The notes under the pieces: model-generated
Database searches by the model: none
The model's input: the letters and a program-made list of their open reading frames with translations, nothing else
What the model was told of the DNA's origin: nothing
Assembly (NCBI GenBank): GCA_965220775.1
Contig: OZ244845.1
Location: 186,001-250,000 of the forward strand
DNA length: 64,000 bases
DNA from: G963664835 sp965220775
Lineage (GTDB): Bacteria > Chloroflexota > UBA6077 > FW602-bin22 > JBCLEL01
Direction: 5' to 3'
Program-made: the position numbers and the translations under genes
In this document: positions 1-8,251 of the stretch, piece by piece
How positions within the stretch are numbered: position 1 is the stretch's first letter
Layout: each line of letters opens with the position of its first letter

Positions 1-695
1 AATCCCAGCACTTTCCCTGTTATTAGGGTGAAGGCAGAGACCGAGGACAGGAGAATCTCGACGGTCCGGGACTGCTTCTCCTCAGCAATAGCTTGGACCA
101 GCAGACCGGAAGTCATGAAGATGGACATCAGAAGCATCAGACCGAAGATGTAAGGTACGAGAAATCGACTGAATGTGTCTCTCTCCTTGAGGGCAGCGTC
201 GCCTTCAGCGGTCAGACGCGCTCGCTCGATCCGTAGAGGCGATTGGAGCCTGTCCGCCACTGATTCCGGCACATGGCCTTCGACGAGAGCTTGAACTAGG
301 AGTATCTTCAAGACAGCGGACTCCGCATTAGCATTGAAGATGCTGCTCTCGGAGGTGGAGTACTCCTGGACCAAGCCAGTCTCGACATACTCCGCCGGTA
401 TGACGAAATAGGCCTCGATATCCTCATCTAAGAGAGCAGATCGCGCGGCCTCCTCAGAAGAATAGGGTACCATCCGGCTCCCAGCCGGGGACTGAGTCGG
501 CAGTTTTCCCCATCGATCCACGTAGCCAAGCAACGTTGATTCCTCATCCGCACCGGCGTTAATCGTCGAAAGGATTGTCACCACCAGGATGATGGTGATG
601 ATCACCAGAGGAAATGCGGCGGTCGAGATTTGGAAGCTCCGGCGTCGAACGGTGGAGCGGAACTCGAAGAGAAAGACGGCAAGGATCTTACTCAT
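1..695 (-). CDS. ABC-2 type export permease (NatB-like), 3' end outside window
   Basis: This is the membrane subunit of an export ABC transporter and works with the ATPase immediately upstream. The protein starts MSKILAVFLFEFRSTVRRRS, followed by a strongly hydrophobic helix (VIITIILVVTILS) at about residues 29-42. A long extracytoplasmic domain rich in acidic residues follows, then a second membrane helix near residue 190 (PYIFGLMLLMSIF) and the cytoplasmic EEKQSRTVEILLSS element typical of NatB/ABC-2 permeases. The start ATG overlaps the ATPase stop (ATGAGTAA), so the two genes are translationally coupled. About 231 codons are visible; family members are usually near 400 residues, so the other transmembrane helices lie beyond base 1. 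The substrate cannot be read from the sequence. Confidence 0.85.
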   Translation of the reverse strand, partial: MSKILAVFLFEFRSTVRRRSFQISTAAFPLVIITIILVVTILSTINAGADEESTLLGYVDRWGKLPTQSPAGSRMVPYSSEEAARSALLDEDIEAYFVIPAEYVETGLVQEYSTSESSIFNANAESAVLKILLVQALVEGHVPESVADRLQSPLRIERARLTAEGDAALKERDTFSRFLVPYIFGLMLLMSIFMTSGLLVQAIAEEKQSRTVEILLSSVSAFTLITGKVLG

Positions 696-1602
696 CTGCC
701 TGCACCTCGGCGCCGGCCACCCGGATAAAGATTTCGTCCAGACTCGGCATGGAGAGTTGGAAAAGCCGCAATGTTCCGCCAAGGCTAAGGATTTCGCGGA
801 GGGCCTGTTCGGGAGTCGCGCCGGCTGCCAAGAAAGCCTCGAAGTAGCCATCTCGAAGTTCCCATCGCTCGACGGCAACCACCGACTTCAACGGGCCGTC
901 CCATCGGATGAACAGCGAGTTATTTCGATAACGCTCCTTGACATCGCCCACTGGACCGTACAAAACGGATTGGCCGTGATCGATCATCAACACGCGGTCG
1001 CACAGCTCCTCGACGTTGCTCATGAGGTGGGTCGAGAAAATCACGGCGACGCCCATGTTTTGGAGCTCGTACACCAGATCTTTGAGCCTCAAGGTATTGA
1101 CGGGATCGAGGCCGGAGAAGGGCTCGTCCAATATGACCAGATCGGGTTGGTGTATGATGGTGGCCCCAAACTGGATCAGCTGGCCCATCCCGCGGCTCAG
1201 CTCAGAGACCTTCTTGCGCGCGTGCTCGGTCATGCCGAGCTGATCCAGGACCTCGCCGGCTCTTCGACGGGCGTCGTGATCCGAGAGTCCCTTCAAGCGA
1301 CCCAGGTAAATGAGCACTTCATCTGTATATGCTTGGCGATAGAGGCCTCGCTCCTCCGGCAGATAGCCGATTCGATCCAGCGCCAAGCTGGAAATGGGAT
1401 GGCCGAAAAAGGAGACTTCACCGGCATCGGGCTGAATGAGTTGGAGGGCTAGGCGGATAGTCGTAGTCTTGCCGGCACCGTTCGGCCCAATGAGACCGAA
1501 AACCTCGCCGGCCTCAACCGAGAACGATACGTTATCGACGATGGGGGTTCCATTGAACGTCTTGGAAAGATTGATGGCTCGCAGCGCAGCGTCCACGGTC
1601 AA
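688..1602 (-). CDS. ABC transporter ATP-binding protein (NatA-like)
   Basis: Cytoplasmic ATPase of an ABC-2 exporter, 304 residues. Walker A is GPNGAGKTT (about residue 38), the signature is LSRGMGQ, Walker B is LVILDEPFSGLD and the switch histidine sits in FSTHLM. The region after residue 220 matches the DUF4162-type tail found on such ATPases. The start is a TTG at 1602, preceded at 6 bp by GAGGAG. The signature LSRGM, in place of LSGGQ, is usual for this NatA/CcmA-like branch. It forms an operon with the permease and overlaps it by 8 bp. Known relatives export sodium, drugs or lipids; nothing here decides which. Confidence 0.88.
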   Translation of the reverse strand: MTVDAALRAINLSKTFNGTPIVDNVSFSVEAGEVFGLIGPNGAGKTTTIRLALQLIQPDAGEVSFFGHPISSLALDRIGYLPEERGLYRQAYTDEVLIYLGRLKGLSDHDARRRAGEVLDQLGMTEHARKKVSELSRGMGQLIQFGATIIHQPDLVILDEPFSGLDPVNTLRLKDLVYELQNMGVAVIFSTHLMSNVEELCDRVLMIDHGQSVLYGPVGDVKERYRNNSLFIRWDGPLKSVVAVERWELRDGYFEAFLAAGATPEQALREILSLGGTLRLFQLSMPSLDEIFIRVAGAEVQADE

Positions 1603-1708
1603 CGCAACTCCTCAATCAAGGAACGTAGCACAGATGTGAGGACATTATAGGCGAGGCCGGATGCAACCAGGGCATGCTCCCCAAATCCACCACCTAAAGA
1701 AATGTAAG

Positions 1709-1779
1709 ACCTCGTTGGAGCCCGCTGTAAAAGCGGGCTATGATGATTTGTGAAAGCAATAATCCATCACCAACGAGGT
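1709..1779 (+). promoter_or_regulatory. Nested inverted repeat covering the transposase ribosome-binding site
   Basis: A 10 bp inverted repeat, ACCTCGTTGG at 1709-1718 and CCAACGAGGT at 1770-1779, encloses a second perfect 8 bp stem (AGCCCGCT 1719-1726, AGCGGGCT 1732-1739, loop GTAAA). The right arm contains the GAGGTG that serves as SD site for the transposase ATG at 1789. Transcripts entering from outside would fold so that this site is paired, an established way for insertion sequences to avoid activation by read-through. That function is inferred here. Confidence 0.5.
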
Positions 1780-1788
1780 GCACCTATT

Positions 1789-3318
1789 ATGCAGCAAGGA
1801 GCTTTGCCGTTCCAGTACGCCGAGGAGAAGAATTCGACCGGTATGACGGCTCTCGCGGGTCTGGCAACCTACCTGGACCTCTTTCAGGTCGCGGATCTGA
1901 GAGGGTCAGTGGGACGTCACGTGGGGCTTCGGGAAGGTGGTCAGGGCTGGACGGACAGCCAGATGGTCACCTCGTTAATACTACTGAACCTGGCAGGTGG
2001 AGAGTCGGTGGAGGACCTCCGTGTACTGGAGAAAGACGAGGGTCTGGGTCGGGTGTTGAGCAGAGCAGAGACACAGGGGATGCGCCAGAGGGAGCGTCGG
2101 GCTTTACCACGAAGGTGGCGCAAGGAGCGTCGGCGGAGTGTGCCGTCGTCCTCAGCGGTGTTCCGATATCTGTCTAAGTTCCACGACGAAGAGGAGGAGA
2201 CTAAGCGTGAGCCGCACAGGGCGTTCATACCCTCTGGGACAGAAGCTTTGGATGGTCTGAAGAGGGTCAACGCAGAGATGGTGGGCTTCGTGCAAAGCCA
2301 TACTCGGCATACCGGTGCAACGCTGGACATGGACGCTACGCTGGTTGAGACGCACAAGCAGGAGGCGCTCTACAGCTACAAGAAGCACAAGGCGTATCAG
2401 CCGCTGAGCACCTACTGGGCCGAAGCCGATCAGATCGTGCACTCGGAGTTTAGAGATGGCAATGTACCGGCGGGCTATCAGCAGCTTCGGGTGCTGAGGG
2501 AGTCGTTGAGGTACATACCTTCCGGAGTAGAAGAGGTGATGTTGAGGTCAGACACGGCCGGGTATCAGAGGGAGCTTCTGAAGTATTGCGCGGAGGGCAG
2601 AGACGAACGCTTCGGGGTGATCGAGTTTGCCGTGGGGGTGGACGTTACAGAGGAGTTCAAGCGGGCGATCGGTGAAGTGGCGGAGGAGGAATGGTATGAG
2701 TTGAGACGGAGTGTGGGCTCCTGCGAGGCGATGACAGGGCAACAGTGGGCCGAGGTGTGCTTCGTGCCCAACTGGATAGGACACTCCAAGAACAGTCCCG
2801 AGTACCGTTTCATAGCGATAAGGGAGCGACTGCACAAGCCGCCTCTGCCGGGAATGGAGTCCCAGTTGGAGTTGTCGATCCCCGTCATGGAGATGCCGGA
2901 TAGAGGATGGTACAAGGTCACAGGAGTGGTAACCAATCTTGGTATACCAGGAGACGAGTTGATTCGGTGGTATCGTCAGAGATGCGGGAAGGGGGAGGAG
3001 GTGCATGGGGTGCTCAAAGAGGACCTTGCTGGCGGCAGGCTGCCGTCAGGGCAGTTCGGAGTCAACGCTGCCTGGTGGGCCATTGCGGTGTTGGCGTTCA
3101 ACCTCAACTCGGCGCTGAAGCAGTTGGCTTTGGGCGGTGAGTGGGTGAGCAAACGCCTGAAGGCTGTGCGCTTTGGGATCATCACCCTCGCCGGACGGGT
3201 GGTGCGCCATGCCCGGACTCTGATCATCCGCCTAGGGCGTGGTCATCCCTCATACTACCTTTTGATCAGATCACGCCGTAGAATTCTGGCACTGGCACAC
3301 TCACCACCCCGACCGTAG
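1789..3318 (+). CDS. IS1380-family transposase
   Basis: DDE transposase of 509 residues. The catalytic acidic residues are recognisable in LDMDATLVE, in LRSDTAGYQ and in the CGKGEEVHGVLKEDL helix near the C-terminus. The block ALYSYKKHKAYQPL after the first Asp is typical of the IS1380 group. The ATG at 1789 is chosen because GAGGTG lies 9 bp upstream; a start 13 codons earlier has no such site. The gene seems intact: no frameshift or internal stop is seen. Its neighbours on both sides are unrelated metabolic or transport genes, consistent with a simple insertion. Confidence 0.85.
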   Translation: MQQGALPFQYAEEKNSTGMTALAGLATYLDLFQVADLRGSVGRHVGLREGGQGWTDSQMVTSLILLNLAGGESVEDLRVLEKDEGLGRVLSRAETQGMRQRERRALPRRWRKERRRSVPSSSAVFRYLSKFHDEEEETKREPHRAFIPSGTEALDGLKRVNAEMVGFVQSHTRHTGATLDMDATLVETHKQEALYSYKKHKAYQPLSTYWAEADQIVHSEFRDGNVPAGYQQLRVLRESLRYIPSGVEEVMLRSDTAGYQRELLKYCAEGRDERFGVIEFAVGVDVTEEFKRAIGEVAEEEWYELRRSVGSCEAMTGQQWAEVCFVPNWIGHSKNSPEYRFIAIRERLHKPPLPGMESQLELSIPVMEMPDRGWYKVTGVVTNLGIPGDELIRWYRQRCGKGEEVHGVLKEDLAGGRLPSGQFGVNAAWWAIAVLAFNLNSALKQLALGGEWVSKRLKAVRFGIITLAGRVVRHARTLIIRLGRGHPSYYLLIRSRRRILALAHSPPRP

Positions 3319-3351
3319 CCTGACGTTTACTACAACTAATCATCACTCGAA

Positions 3352-3371
3352 GGCGACTCAGCCAAGTCGCC
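3352..3371. other. Perfect 7 bp hairpin downstream of the IS1380 transposase
   Basis: GGCGACT (3352-3358) and AGTCGCC (3365-3371) form a stem with a 6-base loop. There is no T-run on either side, so it is not a convincing intrinsic terminator. It may mark the insertion sequence border. Confidence 0.3.
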
Positions 3372-3383
3372 CAGTCCTAGCCA

Positions 3384-3578
3384 TGCCATCTCGCACGCCT
3401 TGGCGCATCTCCGACCTTGCGGAGTCTTCGACCTCAGCCCGAGAACAGCCCGAATCGGCTTGACAACGCCGCCAACGCCTACAAGACCGCCAAGCAGTGG
3501 CCTACCAATTACCCCGACGGCTCCGACACGGTCCTGTACACTCGCTGCATGCCCACGAAAGCCTCAATCATAAGTTAG
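3384..3578 (+). pseudogene. Possible C-terminal remnant of an unidentified gene
   Basis: An open frame without a start ends in a protein-like stretch (NAYKTAKQWPTNYPDGSDTV, then LYTRC and a stop at 3576). It lies between the insertion sequence and the convergent epimerase gene. The composition looks like a folded enzyme's C-terminus rather than random frame, but I do not recognise the family. It may be what is left of a gene displaced by the IS1380 insertion. The rest of the 3319-3609 gap shows nothing else. Confidence 0.25.
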
Positions 3579-3609
3579 GCGGTGGATTTGGGGCTCGGAG
3601 GGCAGAACA

Positions 3610-4524
3610 TTATGTCGAGGAAGATCGGCGATGAAATGCGTTCCAGGCCGCGTAGTAGGTATCAACTTCATCAACAAAGCCGAGGTGCTTGGGTTGCCAG
3701 CCCAACAAGCGTGCGGCCTTGCGTGAATCAATGTTCTGATCCAAGGCGAGGCCCTCGGCAAGTCCGCCTATGATGCTGGAGGCTTCGTCCAGGGGAATAT
3801 AGTGGATCTGGCCGGTGTAGGCTGCGGCACGAGCCGCAGCTTGGACCATCTCACGCACGGTTGCACGGGATCGGTCCACCATATTGAATATCTCACCGCC
3901 GACGCCGCTCTCGGCCACTCGGAGATAACCCTCAGCTAGATCAACCACATGGACTAGGGCCATGCGATTGCTGCCGTCACCCACGACCTCTATCGTCTTG
4001 CCCTGAGCCGCTCCCATGAACCAATTGCCGGTCAACCCTCCCTGTCTACCGTAGACCACTCCAGGATGGATCACGACTCCCTTTACTCCGGAGGTATTAA
4101 GCACAATTTTTTCGTGAGCAACCCGGTAGGCAGAGTACATGATCGGGTTCAAAGGCTCGGTTTCATCCACGAGCCGGTCACCGGTGTTGCCGTAGAGCCA
4201 CACTCCACTCGTATAGATCAGGGTTTTGGGCGTGTCGGCTTTCTTGCTCACGTTCAGCAAGGTCTCCACTGTCTTCTTGTCGAGCTCTTCCCGAGCCTGT
4301 CTGTCCACTGCGGTATGGACGAAGATGGAGCATTGTTCCGCAATGCTCGAATAGGTCTGAGGTCGTTCCATATCACCCAGGACCGGCCGAATCTCATTCT
4401 CGGCGAGGGCGCCGGCCTTGTCACTGCTGCGGACGAGGCCCCAGACCTCGTGACCCGCACGGCGAAAAGCCAATGCAACATTGAAGCCTATGTAACCGGT
4501 TGCGCCGGTTATGAATACTCTCAA
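3610..4524 (-). CDS. NAD(P)-dependent epimerase/dehydratase, extended SDR family
   Basis: Cytoplasmic oxidoreductase-fold protein of 304 residues. It begins MRVFITGATGYIG, which contains the TGxxGxxG dinucleotide site of extended SDRs, and has the VLGDM turn at about residue 48. The segment where the catalytic YxxxK is expected reads MYSAYRVAHEK, in which the lysine is displaced by two residues from the usual spacing after the second tyrosine. It may therefore act as a reductase/epimerase of an atypical subgroup or only bind nucleotide. The start is TTG at 4524 behind GAGGAG. It lies 61 bp downstream of the aldehyde dehydrogenase gene on the same strand and is probably co-transcribed with it. 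Confidence 0.8.
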   Translation of the reverse strand: MRVFITGATGYIGFNVALAFRRAGHEVWGLVRSSDKAGALAENEIRPVLGDMERPQTYSSIAEQCSIFVHTAVDRQAREELDKKTVETLLNVSKKADTPKTLIYTSGVWLYGNTGDRLVDETEPLNPIMYSAYRVAHEKIVLNTSGVKGVVIHPGVVYGRQGGLTGNWFMGAAQGKTIEVVGDGSNRMALVHVVDLAEGYLRVAESGVGGEIFNMVDRSRATVREMVQAAARAAAYTGQIHYIPLDEASSIIGGLAEGLALDQNIDSRKAARLLGWQPKHLGFVDEVDTYYAAWNAFHRRSSST

Positions 4525-4585
4525 CAGCCTCTCCTCACACCAAGGACTATCGAGATGGAGAGCAAGCGCTCTCTGAACTCGCGGC

Positions 4586-6082
4586 TCACAGCCAACGGGT
4601 GATTACCACCTTTCGATCGGTAAAAAAGTCGACTCCGTCGCGTCCCTGGCCGTGGTGCGATCCAAAGAACGACGAGCCCTGGCCACCGAAGGGGAAGTAC
4701 GCCATCGGCGCCGCCACGCCCACGTTGATACCAACGTTTCCGACCGGCGCGCGGTAGCGGAACTCTCGCGCCGACTTGCCGGACTCGGTGTAAATGGTCG
4801 CGGCATTGCCGAAGCCGCTGCTCCGAATCACTTCGAGGGCTCCGTCCAAGTCGTTGGCCCGGATAACGCCGACAACTGGCCCGAATATCTCATCCGAGGC
4901 TATCTTCATGTCCGGCGTTACTCCGTCGAAGATGGTAGGTCCCACAAAGAAACCCTCCGGATCCGCATCTCCCTCCACCTTCCGGCCGTCAAGTACCAGA
5001 TTAGCTCCCTCTCGCTCGCCGACGTCGATGTAACCGACGACTCGTTCCTTCGCTTCTTTAGACACTACCGGACCTAAATCCACGCCCTGCTCGGCACCGT
5101 CGCCGATCTTCATGCTTTGGGCGGCCTCGGTCAGGCGCTGCTTGACCTCGTCATAGGCATCATCGACAGCGACTATCAGCGAGCCGGCCAAGCACCGCTG
5201 GCCGGCAGATCCAAAGCATGATCCGAGAATATTGGGGATTGCCTTTTCGTAGTTTGCATCGGGCATTACGACCAAGACATTCTTGGCGCCGCCCTGCGCC
5301 TGGACACGCTTTCCATTTTCGGCCGCCCGTCGATAGACGTACTTTGCCACTGGAGTAGAGCCAACGAACGATACGCCGACTATGTCCTTGTGATCGAGCA
5401 GATTATCGACGGCCTGACGCGCCCCATTAATCAGATTCACCACGCCGGGCGGAAAACCGGCTCGGTCGATCAAGGCAAAAACCCGCTGCATAGTAAACGG
5501 TACTTTCTCCGACGGTTTCATCACGTAAGTGTTGCCGCAGGCCACCGCCATCGGCCAGAACCAGAACGGCACCATTGCCGGAAAGTTGAATGGGCAAATC
5601 GCGGTGAATACGCCGAGCGGCTGGCGAATGACTTCCTCGTCAATCGAACGGGCGGCGCCGTCTTCGAGGTTGTAGCCCATCATCAGCGAGGTGACACTTG
5701 TGGCTACCTCGACGTTTTCGATTGCGCGCCGAACCGACCCGCGCGCGTCTTCGAGCGTCTTGCCGTGCTCGCGGGTGATGGTGCGAGCCAGGTTATCGAA
5801 ATCTTCCTCCATAAGCTCCTTCATCCGGAAGAAGTAGCGAGTGCGGTCCAATGGCGGCGTGGCGCGCCAGTCAGGAAAGGCCTCCTTGGCCGCTTTTACA
5901 GCTGCATTCACTTCTCTCTCAGTTGAGAAAGGCACTCGGCCGATCGTCCGACCGTGAGCCGGATTCAATACGTCTCCCCATTCGTTTGTGGTCGAGTCCA
6001 CCCATTTCCCGCCGATATAGTTCCTGATCACGGCGGTCTCGCCATCGGCTTCCCCAACCCTTGTCGATGTTGTCTTACTCAC
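4586..6082 (-). CDS. mmsA: CoA-acylating methylmalonate-semialdehyde dehydrogenase
   Basis: Converts methylmalonate semialdehyde (valine and myo-inositol breakdown) to propionyl-CoA, and malonate semialdehyde to acetyl-CoA, with NAD. Length 498 residues, the usual size. The catalytic cysteine is in FGSAGQRCLAGS (about residue 290), the block characteristic of the MmsA/IolA branch rather than ordinary aldehyde dehydrogenases. The N-terminal IRNYIGGKWVDSTTNEW and the C-terminal FFTDRKVVITRW also fit this branch. The start is GTG at 6082, with GAGGA 8 bp upstream. No other valine or inositol pathway gene is adjacent; the SDR gene downstream is the only likely operon partner. Confidence 0.9.
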   Translation of the reverse strand: MSKTTSTRVGEADGETAVIRNYIGGKWVDSTTNEWGDVLNPAHGRTIGRVPFSTEREVNAAVKAAKEAFPDWRATPPLDRTRYFFRMKELMEEDFDNLARTITREHGKTLEDARGSVRRAIENVEVATSVTSLMMGYNLEDGAARSIDEEVIRQPLGVFTAICPFNFPAMVPFWFWPMAVACGNTYVMKPSEKVPFTMQRVFALIDRAGFPPGVVNLINGARQAVDNLLDHKDIVGVSFVGSTPVAKYVYRRAAENGKRVQAQGGAKNVLVVMPDANYEKAIPNILGSCFGSAGQRCLAGSLIVAVDDAYDEVKQRLTEAAQSMKIGDGAEQGVDLGPVVSKEAKERVVGYIDVGEREGANLVLDGRKVEGDADPEGFFVGPTIFDGVTPDMKIASDEIFGPVVGVIRANDLDGALEVIRSSGFGNAATIYTESGKSAREFRYRAPVGNVGINVGVAAPMAYFPFGGQGSSFFGSHHGQGRDGVDFFTDRKVVITRWL

Positions 6083-6192
6083 TTAGTCTTCCTCTAATCT
6101 TGGCTAGTACGACTTTGGTCGTCGGTACTCTGACAAATGCGCAACTGATTGTAACCTACCAATCGCCCACGCCGATTGCCACCGGCACACCG

Positions 6193-6568
6193 GTAACAGT
6201 TCAGACTTGGGTGTATGTCTCTCCTCCATGCCCGTGAACTGGATAGGTCAAGTCGCCATTCGGGTCCTCAGTAGGCGGTCAAGGGGTGATTTCCAACCTA
6301 TCGATGCCCAAATCCACGAGCTGCTCGACCTCATCCCTCGCCTTGCGTAGTCTTCGACCTGGCCCCCTTCTACTGGCCAGGAGAAGGGGGATCTTTGTTG
6401 TGGGGGACACCCCCACATCCCCCGGCATCCGCCTGAGGCGGATCGCCCTTGCAACCCTTTCCTGGCTTTCCCCGATCAGACGTCCTCGCCTGTGGTAGAC
6501 CCTCATTCGTGCGATCCGCCTAGGCGGACGCCCTTACGGAGCAGGTACCCCTAAATCTGAACACTTAC
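6193..6568. mobile_element. MITE copy A (376 bp, terminal inverted repeats)
   Basis: One of three copies in the window of a non-coding repeat of about 370 bp. The left end GTAACAGTTCAGACTTGGG and the reverse complement of the right end, GTAAGTGTTCAGATTTAGGG, form imperfect terminal inverted repeats, with a TA at both ends as in IS630/mariner-type insertion. Inside are a GTGGGGGACACCCCCAC segment, a variable hairpin (here ATCCGCCtgaGGCGGAT at about 6429-6445) and a palindrome CCGCCTAGGCGG close to the right end. It encodes no protein. It fills most of the gap between mmsA and the creatininase gene; 6569-6758 shows nothing more than the downstream gene's SD site. Confidence 0.75.
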
Positions 6569-6758
6569 AATATGATATCTGCGCCGCCACTACGTTGGCC
6601 GCAACCGGGTGTGCGGGCCAACGATGGAGACGCCGAAATAACGAATTGATATGGCTTGGCCGCAGTTGGCTAGCTCCGACCCCCGGTTGCAAACACATTC
6701 CAGCCGGCCGGTGCATCTGCCGGGACATATTTCGAATAAACACTGAGGAGGAACGACG

Positions 6759-7511
6759 TTGAAGCTACGAACTCCGTTGTGGGAATCACTCAGGCGCGAC
6801 GAAATCGCCGACGCGAGTGAGGCCGGCGCCGCGGTCCTGTTGCCGGTTGGCTCAATTGAGCAGCATGGCGCTCACCTGCCGGTAAACACGGACATAGCAA
6901 TTGCAACTGCTGTCTGCGTCCGGGCAACCGAGGTCAGCGAACCTCCGTCGGCCGTGGTTGCGCCGCCAGTTTGGTCGGGATACTCGCCTCATCATATGAA
7001 CTTGCCCGGCACTTTGACGCTCGACCTGAACACCTTCCAGGCTTTGATCTACGAGACATGCGTGGGAATTTGGCATCACGGCTTCCGCAAGATCCTGGTA
7101 GTCAACGGCCACGGGGGCAACACCGGTCCCTTGGCCGGAGCGGCGCAACGGCTTACAAGCGCCGGCCACCCGGTGTTGTCTTGCGGAGCGGGGGACCTAG
7201 TTGGCGATGATCTTGACGTGATATTCGAGCGGCGAGTCAAGGGAGGCGGACATGCCTGCGAAGTAGAGACTTCCGTCATGCTCCATCTTTATCCTGAGAG
7301 CGTCGAAATGACCAAGGCAGTCGATTACGTGGATCTCAAGTCGCAGGCGTTCACGGAAGTCGGCATCACAGTGCCCTCGGTCTTTGCGCCGGACGATCCT
7401 GGAGTTCGGGGCTATCCGACAATCGCCACCGCCGAGAAGGGTCGACGCTTCGTAGAGCTAGCAGCGGAGCGACTCGCCGATATCATCCGCCTGCTGCACC
7501 GGGATGAATGA
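6759..7511 (+). CDS. Creatininase-family amidohydrolase
   Basis: Metal-dependent amide hydrolase of 250 residues. The family motifs that hold the two metals are visible: GSIEQHGAHLPVNTD (Glu, His and Asp ligands, about residues 30-44), VVNGHGGN (about residue 113) and a Glu in GGHACEVETS. Family members hydrolyse creatinine, cleave mycofactocin precursor (MftE) or deformylate FAPy compounds, and the sequence alone does not choose between them. The start is TTG at 6759 with GAGGAGGA 6 bp upstream. The gene stands alone between two MITE copies, and no mycofactocin or riboflavin/F420 gene is near it. Confidence 0.85.
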   Translation: MKLRTPLWESLRRDEIADASEAGAAVLLPVGSIEQHGAHLPVNTDIAIATAVCVRATEVSEPPSAVVAPPVWSGYSPHHMNLPGTLTLDLNTFQALIYETCVGIWHHGFRKILVVNGHGGNTGPLAGAAQRLTSAGHPVLSCGAGDLVGDDLDVIFERRVKGGGHACEVETSVMLHLYPESVEMTKAVDYVDLKSQAFTEVGITVPSVFAPDDPGVRGYPTIATAEKGRRFVELAAERLADIIRLLHRDE

Positions 7512-7571
7512 CGGGCTTGCATGATGCGTGGAAGTTCGCAAACGCTGGTCGGAAGAAGTAGCTTGATCGAG

Positions 7572-7940
7572 GCAACAGTTCAGATTGGAGTGTATGTTTC
7601 TCCCGCCATGCCCGTGAACTGGAAAGGCCGAGTCGCCATTCGGGACGTCAGTCGGCGGTCAAGCGGTGATTTCCAACCTATCGATGCCAAATCCACGAGC
7701 TGGTCGACCTCATCCCCTCGCCTTGCGTAGTCTTCGACCTGGCCCCCCTTCTACTGGCCAGGACAAGGGCGATCTTTGTTGTGGGGGACACTCCCACATC
7801 CCCCGGCAAGGGCGAAGCCCTTGCAACCCTTTCCTGGCTTTCGCCGATCAGATGTCCTCGCCCGGGCTAGGTCCTCATTGGTGCGATCCGCCTAGGCGGA
7901 CGCCCTTACGGAGCAGGTACCCCTAAATCTGAACACTTAC
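7572..7940. mobile_element. MITE copy B (369 bp)
   Basis: Second copy of the same family, in the same orientation as copy A. The left end reads GCAACAGTTCAGATTGG and the right end CCCCTAAATCTGAACACTTAC. Its variable internal hairpin is AAGGGCgaaGCCCTT, instead of the ATCCGCC/GGCGGAT arms in copy A. The flanking left dinucleotide has changed from TA to CA. Copies A and B flank the creatininase gene as direct repeats, so deletion or duplication of that gene by recombination is possible. Confidence 0.75.
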
Positions 7941-8251
7941 TGATCGAGAGCAAGTTTGACCTATATGAAGGCCGCCAATAGAATTGCGGCGAGGTCTTGC
8001 AGGAACCGGTGCGCCGACGTTGGTCCGTGGAGCCGGCTTGGCCCCGCTGGTCGCAGCCGGCGCGTTTTTTGCCGTCCGGCAGCGATGGCTCGCTCGGCAA
8101 CCGAGGTGATACCGTTTGACGATTGGTAAGGATATTTGCGCCCATACCTCGAACCGGCTTGTATGACCGTATTTTCGAACGCGACTGAGCACCGCGACTC
8201 CGTTCGCTTAAGCTACTTTCGCACGATACTAGACACCTCCACGGAGACGTA
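7941..8251. other. Gap without recognisable gene
   Basis: Between MITE copy B and the fusion-protein lipoprotein gene. No protein-like reading frame, RNA gene or strong hairpin is seen. The GGAG SD site for the downstream ATG lies at its end; a promoter should be here but none stands out. Confidence 0.4.

Larger units (their letters stand above)
1709..3318 (+). mobile_element. IS1380-family insertion sequence (ends not resolved)
   Basis: The transposase, its upstream hairpin region and the lack of any other gene between 1602 and 3610 show a single-gene insertion sequence. I could not find a convincing pair of terminal inverted repeats or a target duplication, so the borders given are minimal: the left one is the outer arm of the upstream inverted repeat and the right one is the transposase stop. 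The true right end may lie within about 60 bp downstream. Confidence 0.5.

Noticed and set aside
3352..3371. Hairpin after the IS1380 transposase as a terminator
   Set aside because: No T-run follows on either strand.
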